The notes beneath the pieces were generated by a model. The model was not told the DNA's origin and searched no databases. It saw nothing but the letters and a program-made list of their open reading frames with translations. From Candidatus Brevundimonas phytovorans (GTDB lineage Bacteria; Pseudomonadota; Alphaproteobacteria; Caulobacterales; Caulobacteraceae): 64,000 nt of DNA. The DNA lies in NCBI GenBank assembly GCA_029203145.1, contig CP119309.1, positions 1,575,001 to 1,639,000 on the forward strand. The letters are read 5' to 3'. The position numbers and the translations under genes are program-made. Positions within the stretch are counted from its first letter, which is position 1; every line of letters starts with the position of its first letter. Positions 1-10,200 of this stretch are shown here, piece after piece.

Positions 1-559
1 CGCTGGCCGAGCCCCCGCTCAGAATGGCCCCTGTCCGCTCGACGCCGAACTGCTCCCCCAGTTCGGCCGCCGTCAGGAACCGGCTGTCCAGCCCGATCAC
101 CGCCCGCGCCTCGGCCTCCGCCTCCAGCGCTCGCCGCCCATAGGCGTCGCCAGCCAGATAGAGGGCCTTTCGGGGCTGAAACCCGCATCGAATCTGCTCG
201 TCGGCCACGATACGCCCAAGGTCGTCCACCACCCTTCGGGACCGCAGATAGGCCCGTCGGGCGTCGGCCTGCCCGATTTTCCTGGCCAGCGCCGTCAACG
301 GCAGGTCGATCTCCCATTGCAGGAGCGCGGTCGAGGCGAGGGTCGACCCCGTCAGCGGGGGGCGGCGATCCAGAACCGCCACCTCATGATCCCGCGACAG
401 CTCATGGGCCATCAGCGCGCCGCTGATCCCGGCGCCGACAATAGCGACGTCGACCGAGATCGCCTGCTTCAAGGGGCGAGCCGGCACGCCAAGGAAAGCA
501 CTGTCGGCCCATAGGGAGCGGCCGCTCCTCAAATCTCGTTTCCGGGTCAGTCCCGCCAT
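1..559 (-). CDS. FAD-dependent oxidoreductase (DAO family), 3' part missing
   Basis: The first 186 codons are present and the gene runs off the left edge. Residues 33-60 form an N-terminal Rossmann FAD/NAD fold with the motif VAIVGAGISG and an acidic end of the second strand (VAVLDRR). This is typical of D-amino-acid-oxidase-like flavoenzymes of the glycine oxidase or GlpD type. The ATG at 559 is preceded by GAGAAGG at a good distance. The substrate cannot be told from this fragment. It is divergent from the helicase gene that starts about 60 bases away. Confidence 0.85.
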   Translation of the reverse strand, partial: MAGLTRKRDLRSGRSLWADSAFLGVPARPLKQAISVDVAIVGAGISGALMAHELSRDHEVAVLDRRPPLTGSTLASTALLQWEIDLPLTALARKIGQADARRAYLRSRRVVDDLGRIVADEQIRCGFQPRKALYLAGDAYGRRALEAEAEARAVIGLDSRFLTAAELGEQFGVERTGAILSGGSAS

Positions 560-621
560 TCGCCCTTCTCTCCAAGCCTTGCTTTGAGACCGGACGACGG
601 AACGCGCCTTGTGGGCGAGGG

Positions 622-3177
622 TTGCTCTCGTCCAGGCCTTGGCGAGGCCCGGCCTCAGTCTCGATCTCCGATGCAGAGGTGAAACAGAACAAGAACGCGC
701 CTATATTCGACTTCCTGCCCCTGGGATCATCACGCTTGGACACCTGCGACCTCGCCTCCGACCGGCTGCCGCCCCGCTTCCGTGACTGGTTCGCCAGCCG
801 CGGCTGGTCGGCGCGCGCGCACCAACTGGCCATGATCGAGAAGGCTGAGCTGGGCTCCGACGTGCTGCTGATCGCCCCAACCGGGGGCGGCAAAACCCTG
901 GCCGGATTTCTGCCCAGCCTGATCGACCTGGCCGAGCGCGGGCCGCGCAACGGGCCGAAATCCCTGCACACCCTCTATATCTCGCCGCTCAAGGCTCTGG
1001 CCGTGGATGTCGAGCGCAACCTGCTGACGCCGGTGCGCGAGATGGACCTGCCCATCGTGGTCGAATCCCGCACCGGCGACACCGGCCAGGCCCGCCGCCA
1101 GCGCCAGCGGATCGCCCCGCCCGACATCCTGCTGACCACCCCGGAACAACTGGCGCTCTTTTGCGCCTGGGAAGGGGCGCGCGACTATTTCGAGAATCTG
1201 CGCTGCGTGGTGATCGACGAGATCCACGCCGTCTACGGCTCAAAGCGCGGCGACCTGCTGGCGCTGGGCCTCGCCCGTTTGCGAAGCTTCTCACCCCATT
1301 TGCGCTGCGTCGGCCTGTCGGCCACGGTGGATGATCCGGCGCGCGTGCGGCGCTGGCTGTCGGATCGCGGCGACGATCTGGTCATGGGCCAGCCCGGCGC
1401 CCCGCCTCAGCTGGAGGTTCTGCTGTCCGAGAACCGCGTCCCCTGGGCCGGTCACACCGCTCAGCACGCCATGGCCGAGGTCTATGAGACCATCAAGACA
1501 GCGGGGACCACCCTGGTCTTCGTCAACACCCGCTGGCAGGCCGAGTTCGCTTTTCAGGAGCTGTGGCGGCTGAACGACGACAATCTGCCCATCGCCCTGC
1601 ACCACGGCAGCCTGTCCGCCGAACAGCGCCGCCGGGTCGAGGCGGCCATGGCGCGCAACGAACTGCGCGCCGTCGTCTGCACCTCGACGCTGGACCTCGG
1701 CATCGACTGGGGGGCGGTCGATCTGGTCATCCAGTTGGCGGCGCCCAAGGGCTCATCGCGACTGGTTCAACGCATCGGCCGGGCCAATCACCGGCTGGAC
1801 GACCCCTCTCGCGCCGTGCTCGTACCCGCCAGCCGGTTCGAAATGCTCGAATGTCAGGCGGCGGCTGAGGCCGTGGCGGACAATGCCCTAGACGGCGATC
1901 CGCCGCGCGTCGGCGCGCGCGACGTCCTGGCCCAGCACGTCATGGGCTGCGCCTGCTCCGAGCCCTTCGACCTTGTAGCCCTCTATGAGGAAGTGATCCG
2001 CGCCGCGCCCTACGCCGGGCTGACATGGGAGGCCTGGGAGCAGGTGGTCGATTTCGTTTCGACCGGCGGCTATGCGCTCAAGACCTATGATCGCTTTCGT
2101 CGCATCATCCGCGGCCTCGACGGGCTGTGGCGGGTGCGGAACGAAGAGACGGCGCGACGACACCGGATGAATGTCGGCGTCATCGTCACCTCCCAGACGC
2201 TGAATATCCGTCTGCCAGGCCGTCGCGGATCAGGCCGCATGATCGGTCAGGCCGAGGAGTGGTATTTTGAACAGTTGTCGCCCGGCGACAGCTTCCTCTT
2301 TGCGGGCCAGGTCTGGCGTTTCGAGGGGGTCGAGGGGACCGACGCCATCGTCACCCGCTCGACCTCGGACGAGCCCAAGGTCCCCAGCTGGGGCGGTTCG
2401 AAATTCCCCCTGTCCACCTATCTCGCCAAGCGTGTGCGGAAAATGATGAGCGACGAGGCCGCCTGGTCGCGTCTGCCGCCCGATGTCTGCGAATGGCTGC
2501 ACGCGCAGAAGGACCACTCCAGCCTGCCGGGCGAGGACGACCTGCTGGTGGAGACCTTCAGCCGGGGCAAGCGGCATTTCATGGTCTGCTACGCCTTTGA
2601 GGGGCGGCTGGCCCACACCACCCTCGCCATGCTGATCACCCGGCGGCTCGACCGGGCCGGGGTGGGCCCGATCGGCTATCTGGCCAACGACTACGCCCTG
2701 TGCATCTGGGCCATGCGGCCGATGGAGGGCCTCGATTTCGACGCCCTGTTCGAGCAGGACATGCTGGGCGACGACCTGGAAGCCTGGCTGGACGAGAGCT
2801 TCATGATGAAACGCGCCTTCAAGGAATGCGCCCTGATCTCCGGCCTGATCGAGCGGCGCATGCCCGGGCACGAGAAGAACAGCCGCCAGGTCACCTTCTC
2901 CGCCGACCTGATCTACGACACCCTGCGCCGTCATGACCCGGATCATCTGCTGTTGTCCTGCGCCCGCGAGGACGCTGCGCGCGGCCTGCTGGACGTGGCG
3001 CGTCTGGCTGAGTTGCTGACGCGTATCTCCGGCCGCATACGGGTCGAGCGACTGGCCCGCCTGTCGCCCTTCGCCGTCCCTCTGCTGATGGAGATCGGCA
3101 AGGAGCGCGCGCCCGGAACCTCGGCCGCCGACATGATGCTGGAGGACGCCGCCCTGATCCACGAGGCCATGTCTTGA
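622..3177 (+). CDS. Ligase-associated DEXH-box DNA helicase (Lhr-like)
   Basis: An 851-residue superfamily 2 helicase. It has Walker A (APTGGGKT, near residue 90), a DEIH Walker B near residue 200, a helicase C domain with the motif RIGRANHR, and a long C-terminal Lhr-type extension. The family is encoded next to an ATP-dependent ligase, an exonuclease and PdeM and is thought to work in DNA repair. PdeM follows here with overlapping ends, but no ligase is visible in the window. The start is unsure: the frame opens with TTG at 622, with GTG at 679 and TTG at 736 as alternatives. Homology usually begins near the LPPRF segment just after 736. Confidence 0.9.
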   Translation: MLSSRPWRGPASVSISDAEVKQNKNAPIFDFLPLGSSRLDTCDLASDRLPPRFRDWFASRGWSARAHQLAMIEKAELGSDVLLIAPTGGGKTLAGFLPSLIDLAERGPRNGPKSLHTLYISPLKALAVDVERNLLTPVREMDLPIVVESRTGDTGQARRQRQRIAPPDILLTTPEQLALFCAWEGARDYFENLRCVVIDEIHAVYGSKRGDLLALGLARLRSFSPHLRCVGLSATVDDPARVRRWLSDRGDDLVMGQPGAPPQLEVLLSENRVPWAGHTAQHAMAEVYETIKTAGTTLVFVNTRWQAEFAFQELWRLNDDNLPIALHHGSLSAEQRRRVEAAMARNELRAVVCTSTLDLGIDWGAVDLVIQLAAPKGSSRLVQRIGRANHRLDDPSRAVLVPASRFEMLECQAAAEAVADNALDGDPPRVGARDVLAQHVMGCACSEPFDLVALYEEVIRAAPYAGLTWEAWEQVVDFVSTGGYALKTYDRFRRIIRGLDGLWRVRNEETARRHRMNVGVIVTSQTLNIRLPGRRGSGRMIGQAEEWYFEQLSPGDSFLFAGQVWRFEGVEGTDAIVTRSTSDEPKVPSWGGSKFPLSTYLAKRVRKMMSDEAAWSRLPPDVCEWLHAQKDHSSLPGEDDLLVETFSRGKRHFMVCYAFEGRLAHTTLAMLITRRLDRAGVGPIGYLANDYALCIWAMRPMEGLDFDALFEQDMLGDDLEAWLDESFMMKRAFKECALISGLIERRMPGHEKNSRQVTFSADLIYDTLRRHDPDHLLLSCAREDAARGLLDVARLAELLTRISGRIRVERLARLSPFAVPLLMEIGKERAPGTSAADMMLEDAALIHEAMS

Positions 3178-3923
3178 CCGTGACGGAGATGGCGGCCGGC
3201 AGTCACGACGGGGCCCTGACGGTCCGCCTGGCCGGGGTGGAGGCGACGCTACGGGCGTCCGGCGCTCTATGGCTGGCGCACGAAGCCATGCTGGTCGTCG
3301 CTGACCTGCACCTGGAAAAGGGCTCGGCCTATGCCGCCCGGGGACAGATGCTGCCTCCCTACGACACGCGCGAGACGCTGAACCGCCTGGAACAGGAGGT
3401 CGCCGCCCTGGCCCCCCGGTCGGTCGTCCTGCTGGGCGACACCCTTCATGACGGCGGCGCCGAAAGCCGGATCGCCGCGCCCGAAAAGGACCGGCTCCGC
3501 GCCCTCGCCGCGCGGCTGCGACTGATCTGGGTCTGCGGTAACCACGACCCGGACGGCGCCGGCGACCTGGGCGGCGAAACGGCGGCGGTCGTCCAGGCGG
3601 CCGGCCTCACCCTGCGTCACGATCCCTCGCCGCGCCCGGTTCGCGGCGAGGTGGCCGGGCACCTGCATCCTTGCGCCCGCATTCACGGCCCGGCCGGCGG
3701 CGTTCGCCGCCGATGCTTCGCTTCCGATGGCCAGCGCCTGATCCTGCCCGCCTTCGGCGCCTACGCCGGAGGCCTGAACCTTCTCGACGCCGCCTTCGCT
3801 CCCCTGTTCGAGACTCGTCCCGTCGGCTTCGCGCTGGGCCGCCGCGTCACGCCCCTGCCGCCCGAACGCCTGAAACCCGATCGCTCCCCGCCTCGCGCCT
3901 TCCCCGGCAGCTTGCGCGGCTAG
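3174..3923 (+). CDS. pdeM: Ligase-associated DNA damage response endonuclease PdeM
   Basis: Calcineurin-like metallophosphoesterase of about 249 residues. Metal-binding motifs appear in order: VADLHLEKG, LLGDTLHDGG, CGNHDPD and the C-terminal GHLHP. It overlaps the end of the helicase gene by four bases, so the two are surely co-transcribed and probably act in the same repair pathway. Possible starts are TTG 3174, GTG 3180 and ATG 3189, and the sequence does not decide between them. The C-terminus is proline- and arginine-rich and probably disordered. Confidence 0.9.
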   Translation: MTVTEMAAGSHDGALTVRLAGVEATLRASGALWLAHEAMLVVADLHLEKGSAYAARGQMLPPYDTRETLNRLEQEVAALAPRSVVLLGDTLHDGGAESRIAAPEKDRLRALAARLRLIWVCGNHDPDGAGDLGGETAAVVQAAGLTLRHDPSPRPVRGEVAGHLHPCARIHGPAGGVRRRCFASDGQRLILPAFGAYAGGLNLLDAAFAPLFETRPVGFALGRRVTPLPPERLKPDRSPPRAFPGSLRG

Positions 3924-3930
3924 GCGGCGA

Positions 3931-4566
3931 TTACGGCTTCAGGCGGATCTTCTTTTCGATCTCTGCGGTCGCCTTCTCTTCCTTCTTTCGCCGATTGAAG
4001 ACCGCGCGCATGTGGCGGCGGTCCGCGGGCGTCAGCGCCTCTTCTGCAGCGACAAACTGCTCCTGTTCCTCCTCACGAATGTGATGGAGGTATTCGTCGC
4101 GCAGGGCGGCGAAACGGCGGAGCCAGCCTGGAGACGCCATGTCTCGTGCGGCGAGATCCGCCAGAAGTTCGTCGATTTCCTTGTGCTCGGCGATGGCGTG
4201 GCGCGCGAAGTCAGTGGTGGCGGGATTCCGCAAGACGCTGGACCAGAGGGCCTGCTCCTCGGCGGCGGCATGCGCCTTCAATTCGTAAACCAGTTCTTCG
4301 AATAGCCCCTCGCGCTCGGCGGACCCTGGCTGCGTCTCGTGCATCATCGCCAGAAGCGCGCGGTGGCGATCATGATCCTCGACCAGCCGACCGAAGATGT
4401 CCGGGTCGCCCCGGAACTTGGTGGCCGGCGTGCTGCCGATCCGTGCGACCAGATCTGGCGCCGATGATCTCGCCTTGGCGATGGCCTCCGCCTTGGCCTT
4501 TTCGGGCGTCACGGCGCGCGCGCGTTTCGCTGTCCTGGCGTGGTCCGCCGCCTTCGTCTTCTGCAT
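3931..4566 (-). CDS. Hemerythrin HHE-domain protein
   Basis: A 211-residue protein. The first 60 residues are basic, alanine- and lysine-rich and probably disordered. From about residue 70 there is a four-helix hemerythrin-like domain with metal-ligand histidines and glutamates spaced as in HHE proteins (VEDHDRHRALL, ELKAHAAAEEQALW, AIAEHKEIDEL, LHHIREEEQEQF). Such proteins bind a di-iron centre and sense or store oxygen or NO, or protect against oxidants. The ATG at 4566 has AGGAG eleven bases upstream. It lies 124 bases downstream of the signalling operon on the same strand and may be part of it. Confidence 0.85.
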   Translation of the reverse strand: MQKTKAADHARTAKRARAVTPEKAKAEAIAKARSSAPDLVARIGSTPATKFRGDPDIFGRLVEDHDRHRALLAMMHETQPGSAEREGLFEELVYELKAHAAAEEQALWSSVLRNPATTDFARHAIAEHKEIDELLADLAARDMASPGWLRRFAALRDEYLHHIREEEQEQFVAAEEALTPADRRHMRAVFNRRKKEEKATAEIEKKIRLKP

Positions 4567-4690
4567 GAACTGCTCCTGCTCAGGGCCGTCGATCGCCATC
4601 GGCGAGCGACAAGCTCTACATTCGCAGTACGAACCTTTCGCCGCCCGACCGGTTCCGAACGGCGAAGGTCGTTCAGGCGCGGCGGCGCGC

Positions 4691-5830
4691 TTAGCCGGCG
4701 ACGGGAATCCAGACGGTGAACCGGCTGCCCGCCCCCTGGCCCCCGCTTTCCAGCTCCACGGCGCCCTCGTGCATCTCGACCAGTTCGCGCACCAGGGCGA
4801 GGCCGATGCCGAGACCTTCGCTCGACCGGTCGTCCGGCCCGCTCGACTGCGTGAAGAGATCGAAGACGCGGGCCTGCATTTCAGGGGGCACCCCGACGCC
4901 GTTGTCGGCGACATCGATACGCACCCGGTCCTCGACCCGGTTCGCCGACACCTCGATGCGGCCCTCAGACGGCGTGTACTTGGCCGCATTGGTCAGCAGA
5001 TTGCTGACCACCTGGGACAGGCGCGTGAAGTCGCCGTCGAGCCAGATCGGGGCGCCCGGCATGTCGACCGTCAGGTCGTGGCGCCCGGCGTCTATCTTGG
5101 GCCGACTGGTGTCGACCGCCGAGTCGATGATGCTCTGAACCGTCACGCGCTCACGCTTCAGTGAGATCTTCCCCTGGTCGATGCGGGCCACGTCCAGCAG
5201 ATCCTCGATCAACCGCGACAGGTGGTGGGCCTGAACCTCCATCCGGGCGTGGATCAAGGCGTCCTTCTCCGGGTCCTTCTGACGCTCAAGGAGATGAAGC
5301 CCCGCCCGGAAGGCCATGACGGGATTGCGCAGTTCATGCCCCAGCATGGCGATGAAGTCGTTCTTGCGACGGTCGGCGGCGCTCAGGGCGGCTGCATAGG
5401 CCTTCAGTTCGTCCCGATGGGACTGGATTTCCTGCCGCTGTCGGTAAAGCTCGATGAAGACGTTCGCCTTGCTCTTGAGGATGTCTGTCTCGACTGGCTT
5501 CTGGATGAAGTCCACCGCCCCGGCCTCATAGCCCCTGAAGCGTCGCTGCTGATCGGCGCTGCCGGCCGTGACGAAGATGATGGGGATATGGCGTGCATTG
5601 GCGTTGCCGCGCATGAACTCCGCGAGCTGAAACCCGTCCATCCCCGGCATCTGGACATCGATCAGGGCGAGGGCGAACTCATGCACCAGCAGAAGCTCCA
5701 GCGCCTCGTCGCCCGACCGGGCCTTGAGACAGACCACGCCGTCACGCTTCAGCAGAGCTTCCAGGGCGAGGAGGTTCTCCTCGAGATCGTCCACAAGCAG
5801 GAGATGGATCGGCTTCTCCGGGCTAGTCAT
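4691..5830 (-). CDS. Response regulator-histidine kinase hybrid
   Basis: 379 residues. An N-terminal receiver domain (phospho-acceptor Asp58 in LALIDVQMPGMDG, Lys111 in QKP) is followed by a short coiled coil, a HisKA domain with His165 in MLGHELRNP, and a HATPase_c domain with N, G1 and G2 boxes. There is no membrane segment, so it is cytoplasmic. Its start overlaps the CheB stop by four bases. A receiver ahead of a kinase suggests it takes phosphate from the large kinase at the head of the operon and passes it on. No DNA-binding output is visible. Confidence 0.9.
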   Translation of the reverse strand: MTSPEKPIHLLLVDDLEENLLALEALLKRDGVVCLKARSGDEALELLLVHEFALALIDVQMPGMDGFQLAEFMRGNANARHIPIIFVTAGSADQQRRFRGYEAGAVDFIQKPVETDILKSKANVFIELYRQRQEIQSHRDELKAYAAALSAADRRKNDFIAMLGHELRNPVMAFRAGLHLLERQKDPEKDALIHARMEVQAHHLSRLIEDLLDVARIDQGKISLKRERVTVQSIIDSAVDTSRPKIDAGRHDLTVDMPGAPIWLDGDFTRLSQVVSNLLTNAAKYTPSEGRIEVSANRVEDRVRIDVADNGVGVPPEMQARVFDLFTQSSGPDDRSSEGLGIGLALVRELVEMHEGAVELESGGQGAGSRFTVWIPVAG

Positions 5831-6402
5831 GCTTGTCCTAGTCCTTTCAGGAATTCGAGAATGCGCGCGAGCGACATCACTTGCGCCGCCGGGCAGGCGC
5901 GAAGCGCGGCCTCCGGCATGGGTCGGGCGTAGGCGGACGCCGGATCTTCGACGACAGCGAGACCGCCGGCGGCGGCGACCGCCCTCAGCCCGGCGGCTCC
6001 ATCTTCATTGGCGCCGGTCAGGACAATCCCGACCAGACCCCCGCCATAGGCGTCGGCGGCGCTTTCAAAGAGGACGTCGATCGACGGGCGCGAATAGTTG
6101 ACCAATTCATCGGACGACAGGGCCAGGGTTCCGTCCGTCTCCGCCAACAGATGATAGTCGGATGGGGCGAAATAGACCACGCCAGGCTCCACCGGCTCCT
6201 TGTCCTCCGCCTCCTTGACGGTCAGCGCGCATTTGGACGCGAACAGGGGCGCCAGCACATTGCTGCGGTCCGCCGGCACATGCAGCACGACCAGGATCGG
6301 CAGCGGAAAGTCGCCAGGCAGCGCCGGAAGGATGGCGAGCAGCCCCTGTACGCCACCGGCCGAGGCGCCGATCACGACGGCGCGGGCAGGATCAGGGATC
6401 AT
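5827..6402 (-). CDS. CheB-type protein-glutamate methylesterase, catalytic domain only
   Basis: 191 residues forming just the CheB methylesterase domain, with no receiver. The nucleophile is Ser14 in VIGASAGG, the histidine lies in VVLHVPAD and the aspartate in VLTGANEDG. It removes methyl groups from glutamates of chemoreceptor-like partners. It sits in an overlapping operon with CheR and two kinases and with no chemoreceptor or CheA. The substrate may therefore be the coiled-coil part of the upstream kinase rather than a flagellar receptor (inference). Confidence 0.88.
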   Translation of the reverse strand: MIPDPARAVVIGASAGGVQGLLAILPALPGDFPLPILVVLHVPADRSNVLAPLFASKCALTVKEAEDKEPVEPGVVYFAPSDYHLLAETDGTLALSSDELVNYSRPSIDVLFESAADAYGGGLVGIVLTGANEDGAAGLRAVAAAGGLAVVEDPASAYARPMPEAALRACPAAQVMSLARILEFLKGLGQA

Positions 6403-7247
6403 GGCTCGCGCATCCGGTAGATTTTCTCTTCCGACACGAAGTCCGCAAAGGCCCCGGCGTGCTTCGAGAAGCGCAAGCTCTCCTTGGAGCCGATCCCCAG
6501 AAAGCCGCCGCGCGCCAGGGAGTCCTTGAACAGGCCGACGGCGCGGTCCTGAAGCGGACGATCAAAATAGATCATCACATTGCGGCACGAGATCAGCTGC
6601 ATCTCGCCGAAGACCGCGTCCGACACCAGGCTATGGTCCGAGAAGACGACATTGGCCCTCAGGGACTTGTCGAACACCGCCCGACCATAGTCGGCGGTGT
6701 AGTAGTCCGACAGCGAGGTGCGACCGCCGGACTTCTGGTGGTTTTCAGTGAACTTTCGGATGCGATCCAGCGAGTAAACGCCGGCCTCCGCCGCCCGCAG
6801 CGCGTCAGGATTGATGTCCGTGGCGTAGAACATCGTCCGGTCGAACAGGCCCTCCTCCCGGAACAGGATGGCGAGTGAATAGACCTCCTCGCCGGCGCTG
6901 CATCCCGCGATCCACACCTTCAGGGACGGATAGGTTCTCAGATGCGGCAGCACCTGCTCGCGCAAGGCCCGGAAATAGGCGGGGTCACGGAACATCTCGC
7001 TGACCTGGACCGTCAGGAAACCCAAAAGCTGCGGCAGCATCTCCGCGTCGTGCAGGACGCGCTCCTGAAGCGCCGTCAGGCTCGGCAGGCCGAAATGGCT
7101 GCGGGCCTGGAGCAGGCGGCGCTTGATGGAGGCTCGCGCATAATGACGGAAGTCATAGTGGTAGCGCTGGAACAGCGCCTCCAGCAGCAACTGGATCTCT
7201 ATGTCTTCCACCTCGTGGGGGGCGACCGGGCTCAACGCGGCATCCAT
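6399..7247 (-). CDS. CheR-type protein-glutamate O-methyltransferase
   Basis: 282 residues. An N-terminal CheR helical domain precedes the SAM-binding Rossmann domain. The SAM motif reads IAGCSAGEEVYSLA, followed by YATDINPDALR and SCRNVMIYF. The ATG at 7247 lies 16 bases inside the end of the kinase gene, and its stop overlaps the CheB start. The pair would methylate and demethylate the same glutamates. Because no chemoreceptor is near, this is a signalling rather than an obvious chemotaxis set. Confidence 0.9.
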   Translation of the reverse strand: MDAALSPVAPHEVEDIEIQLLLEALFQRYHYDFRHYARASIKRRLLQARSHFGLPSLTALQERVLHDAEMLPQLLGFLTVQVSEMFRDPAYFRALREQVLPHLRTYPSLKVWIAGCSAGEEVYSLAILFREEGLFDRTMFYATDINPDALRAAEAGVYSLDRIRKFTENHQKSGGRTSLSDYYTADYGRAVFDKSLRANVVFSDHSLVSDAVFGEMQLISCRNVMIYFDRPLQDRAVGLFKDSLARGGFLGIGSKESLRFSKHAGAFADFVSEEKIYRMREP

Positions 7248-10200
7248 ACACGTACGAGCGACAGCAGCTTGTCCACATCCAGGGGTTTGGCCATGTAGTC
7301 GTTGGCCCCCGCCGCAATACAGCGCTCCTGATCGTCGGGCATGGCCTTGGCCGTCAGCATGAGCACCGGCAGGTCGCGCCAGCGCGGGTCCTTCCTCAGC
7401 TCGCGCGTGGCGGTCAGGCCGTCCATGACGGGCATCATGACGTCCATCAGGACCAGATCGATGGACTGCGCCGGATCTTCAGCCGACCGCTCCAGGCGTT
7501 CGATCGCCTCCTTGCCGTTGCGCGCGATCTCGATGCGGGCGCCGCGCGGTTCCAGCACATTGGTCAGGGAGTAGATGTTGCGCACATCATCCTCGACGAT
7601 GAGAATCCGCCGGCCTTCCAGCACAGCGTCGCGGTGGCGGGCCTTGCGGATCATCTTCTGCTGTTCGGGCGGCAGTTCCGACACCACCTGGTGCAGGAAC
7701 AGGGAGACCTCGTCCAGCAGCCGTTCAGGCGACTTGGCGCCCTTGATGATGATGGAGCTGGAATAGCGGCGAAGCTGCTGCTCGTGCTCCGGCGACAGGT
7801 CGCGGCCGGTATAGACGATGACCGGCGGATAGCCCTGCCCGCCCTCGCGGCTGAGCGTCTCCAGCAGGGAGAATCCCGACGCGTCCGGCAGGGTCAGGTC
7901 CAGCACCATGCAGTCAAATGTCTGGCTCTTGAGTTGCTGCAGACATTCCGCCGCCGTCCCGACACCCACCGTCTCTACATCTCGGGATTCCAGCAGCTTG
8001 CTGACCGCCTCGCGCTGAACCACGTCATCCTCGACGATGAGGACGCGACGCATCGTGCGCGTCAGCTTCTCCTCCAGGGTTCGGAGCACCTCGGCCAGGG
8101 CCTCGCGCGCCACCGGCTTCATCACATAGCCGATCGCCCCCAGCGACAGCGCGGTCTGGCTGTGATCGTCGGCAGAGACGACATGGATGGGAATATGCCG
8201 GGTTTCGTCGTCACGCTTGAGCACATCGAGCACCGTGAGGCCGGACTGGTCGGGCAGGCCGATGTCGAGCACCACGGCGTTGGGCCGATAGCGCTTGGCC
8301 AGCTTCACGGCCTCCTCAGCTGTGCCCGCCAGAATGCACTGGAACCCCATCTCGCGCGACAGGTCGCGGACGATGGCGGCGAAGCGGTCGTCGTCCTCCA
8401 CCACCAGAAGCAGGCGACGCGCCCCCGCCAGATGATCGCGATCATCGTCCAGAGTACGGGCCAGGGGCCTGGATTCCGCCGTCACAGGCGCGGCCGAGGC
8501 CGAAGCGCCAGCCGCAGCAGCCACCGGGGCCTCTCGCGACGCAACGTGGGCGGCGTCGTAGGTGCGCGGCAGGGTCAGGGTGAAGACGCTGCCCTCGCCG
8601 GGCCGGCTTTCCAGGCGAATACGCCCGCCGAGCAGCCGCGCGAGCTCGCGTGAGATGGACAGGCCCAGACCGGTCCCGCCGTAGCGACGGCTGATGGTGC
8701 CGTCCGCCTGCTGGAAAGCTTCGAACACGCTTTTCTGCTGATCCGGGGTGATGCCGATGCCCGTATCCGAAACCGCAAAGGCCACCTCGTCCGCGCCGAC
8801 CGCCGAAACCGACAGCGTCACCTTGCCCTTCTCGGTGAACTTGAAGGCGTTCGACAGCAGGTTCTTCAGGATCTGCTCTAGCCTTTGGCGATCCGTCTCC
8901 AGCGCATCAGCGCCCGATCCCAGGTCGATCTCGAAGGCCAGGCCGCGATCATCGGCCACCGGCTGGAACATCTGCCGAATGTCATCGCCCAGGCGTTGTA
9001 CGGACACCGCCTCGGGGCGCGCCTGGATATGGCCGGCTTCGATCTTGGACAGGTCCAGAATGTCATTGATCAGGGTCAGCAGATCATTGCCCGAGGACTG
9101 GATCGTGCGCGCGTACTTGACCTGCTCCTCCGACAGCGTCTCGTCAGGATTGTCAGCCAGCAGCTTCGACAGGATCAGGAGCGAATTGAGCGGGGTTCGC
9201 AGCTCATGGGACATATTGGCCAAGAAGTCGGACTTGTACTGGCTGGCCTGCTCCAGCTCCCGCGCCTTCAGCCCCAGCGCGGCCGATCCCCGTTCCAGAT
9301 CATCGCGCTGGGTTTCCAGAACCTGAGCCTGTTCCTCCAGCTGGCTGTTGGTCTGTTCCAGTTCCGCCTGCTGCTGTTCCAGCCGCGCCTGGGATTCCTT
9401 GAGGGCGCGCCCCTGCTCCTCCAGTTCCTCGTTCGAGACCCGCAGTTCTTCGCTCTGGACCTGAAGCTCCTCGGACTGACGCTGGGTCTCCTCCAGCATG
9501 TCCTGCAGACGGGCGCGATAGCGGGCCGAGCGCAACCCGGCGCCGATCAACGGCGCCGTCTCCTCCAGAAGCGCCATCAGACGATCGTCGGGAAGATGCA
9601 GGAAGCCGAGTTCGAGGACGGCGTTGACCTCGCCGTCAGCCCGGCCTGGAGCGATGATCAGGTGCCGCGGCCTGTCGCGCCCTAGCGCCGAGCCGATCGT
9701 CAGATAGCCCTCGGGCACATCCGGCACGGCCATGGCGCGCCCTTCGGCGGCCACCTGTCCCAACAGGCCCTCGCGCGAGCCGAAACGGTCTGGGATCGGC
9801 GCATCGGCCGGAACGCCGAGCGCGGCGACCCGCCGGAAAACGCCGCCCTCCCCCTTGAACAGCGCCGCCGCCTGAACATCGGCGTAGCGCGCCAGATAGG
9901 CCAGGATGCTGTTCGCCAGTTGCTCGACCGACTGATCGCCCATCATGGCGTCCGCCAGACCGACCTGCCCCTTGTGAATCCATTCCTGACGCGCACGTTG
10001 ACGAACGCTCCGTCGGATGAGGGCGTAGATGCCCAAAGTCAGGGCGGCGCCCAGCAGGCCGGACAGGACGCCGCTGATCAAGGCGGTGCGATAGGCCGCA
10101 TCCATCGCCTCAAGGCGTGCGAGGCGAAGCTTCTGCTCCTCCTGCCGCATCAGATTCACCTGGGCCCGGATGGCGTCCATCTCCGCCTTGCCGCGGTCCG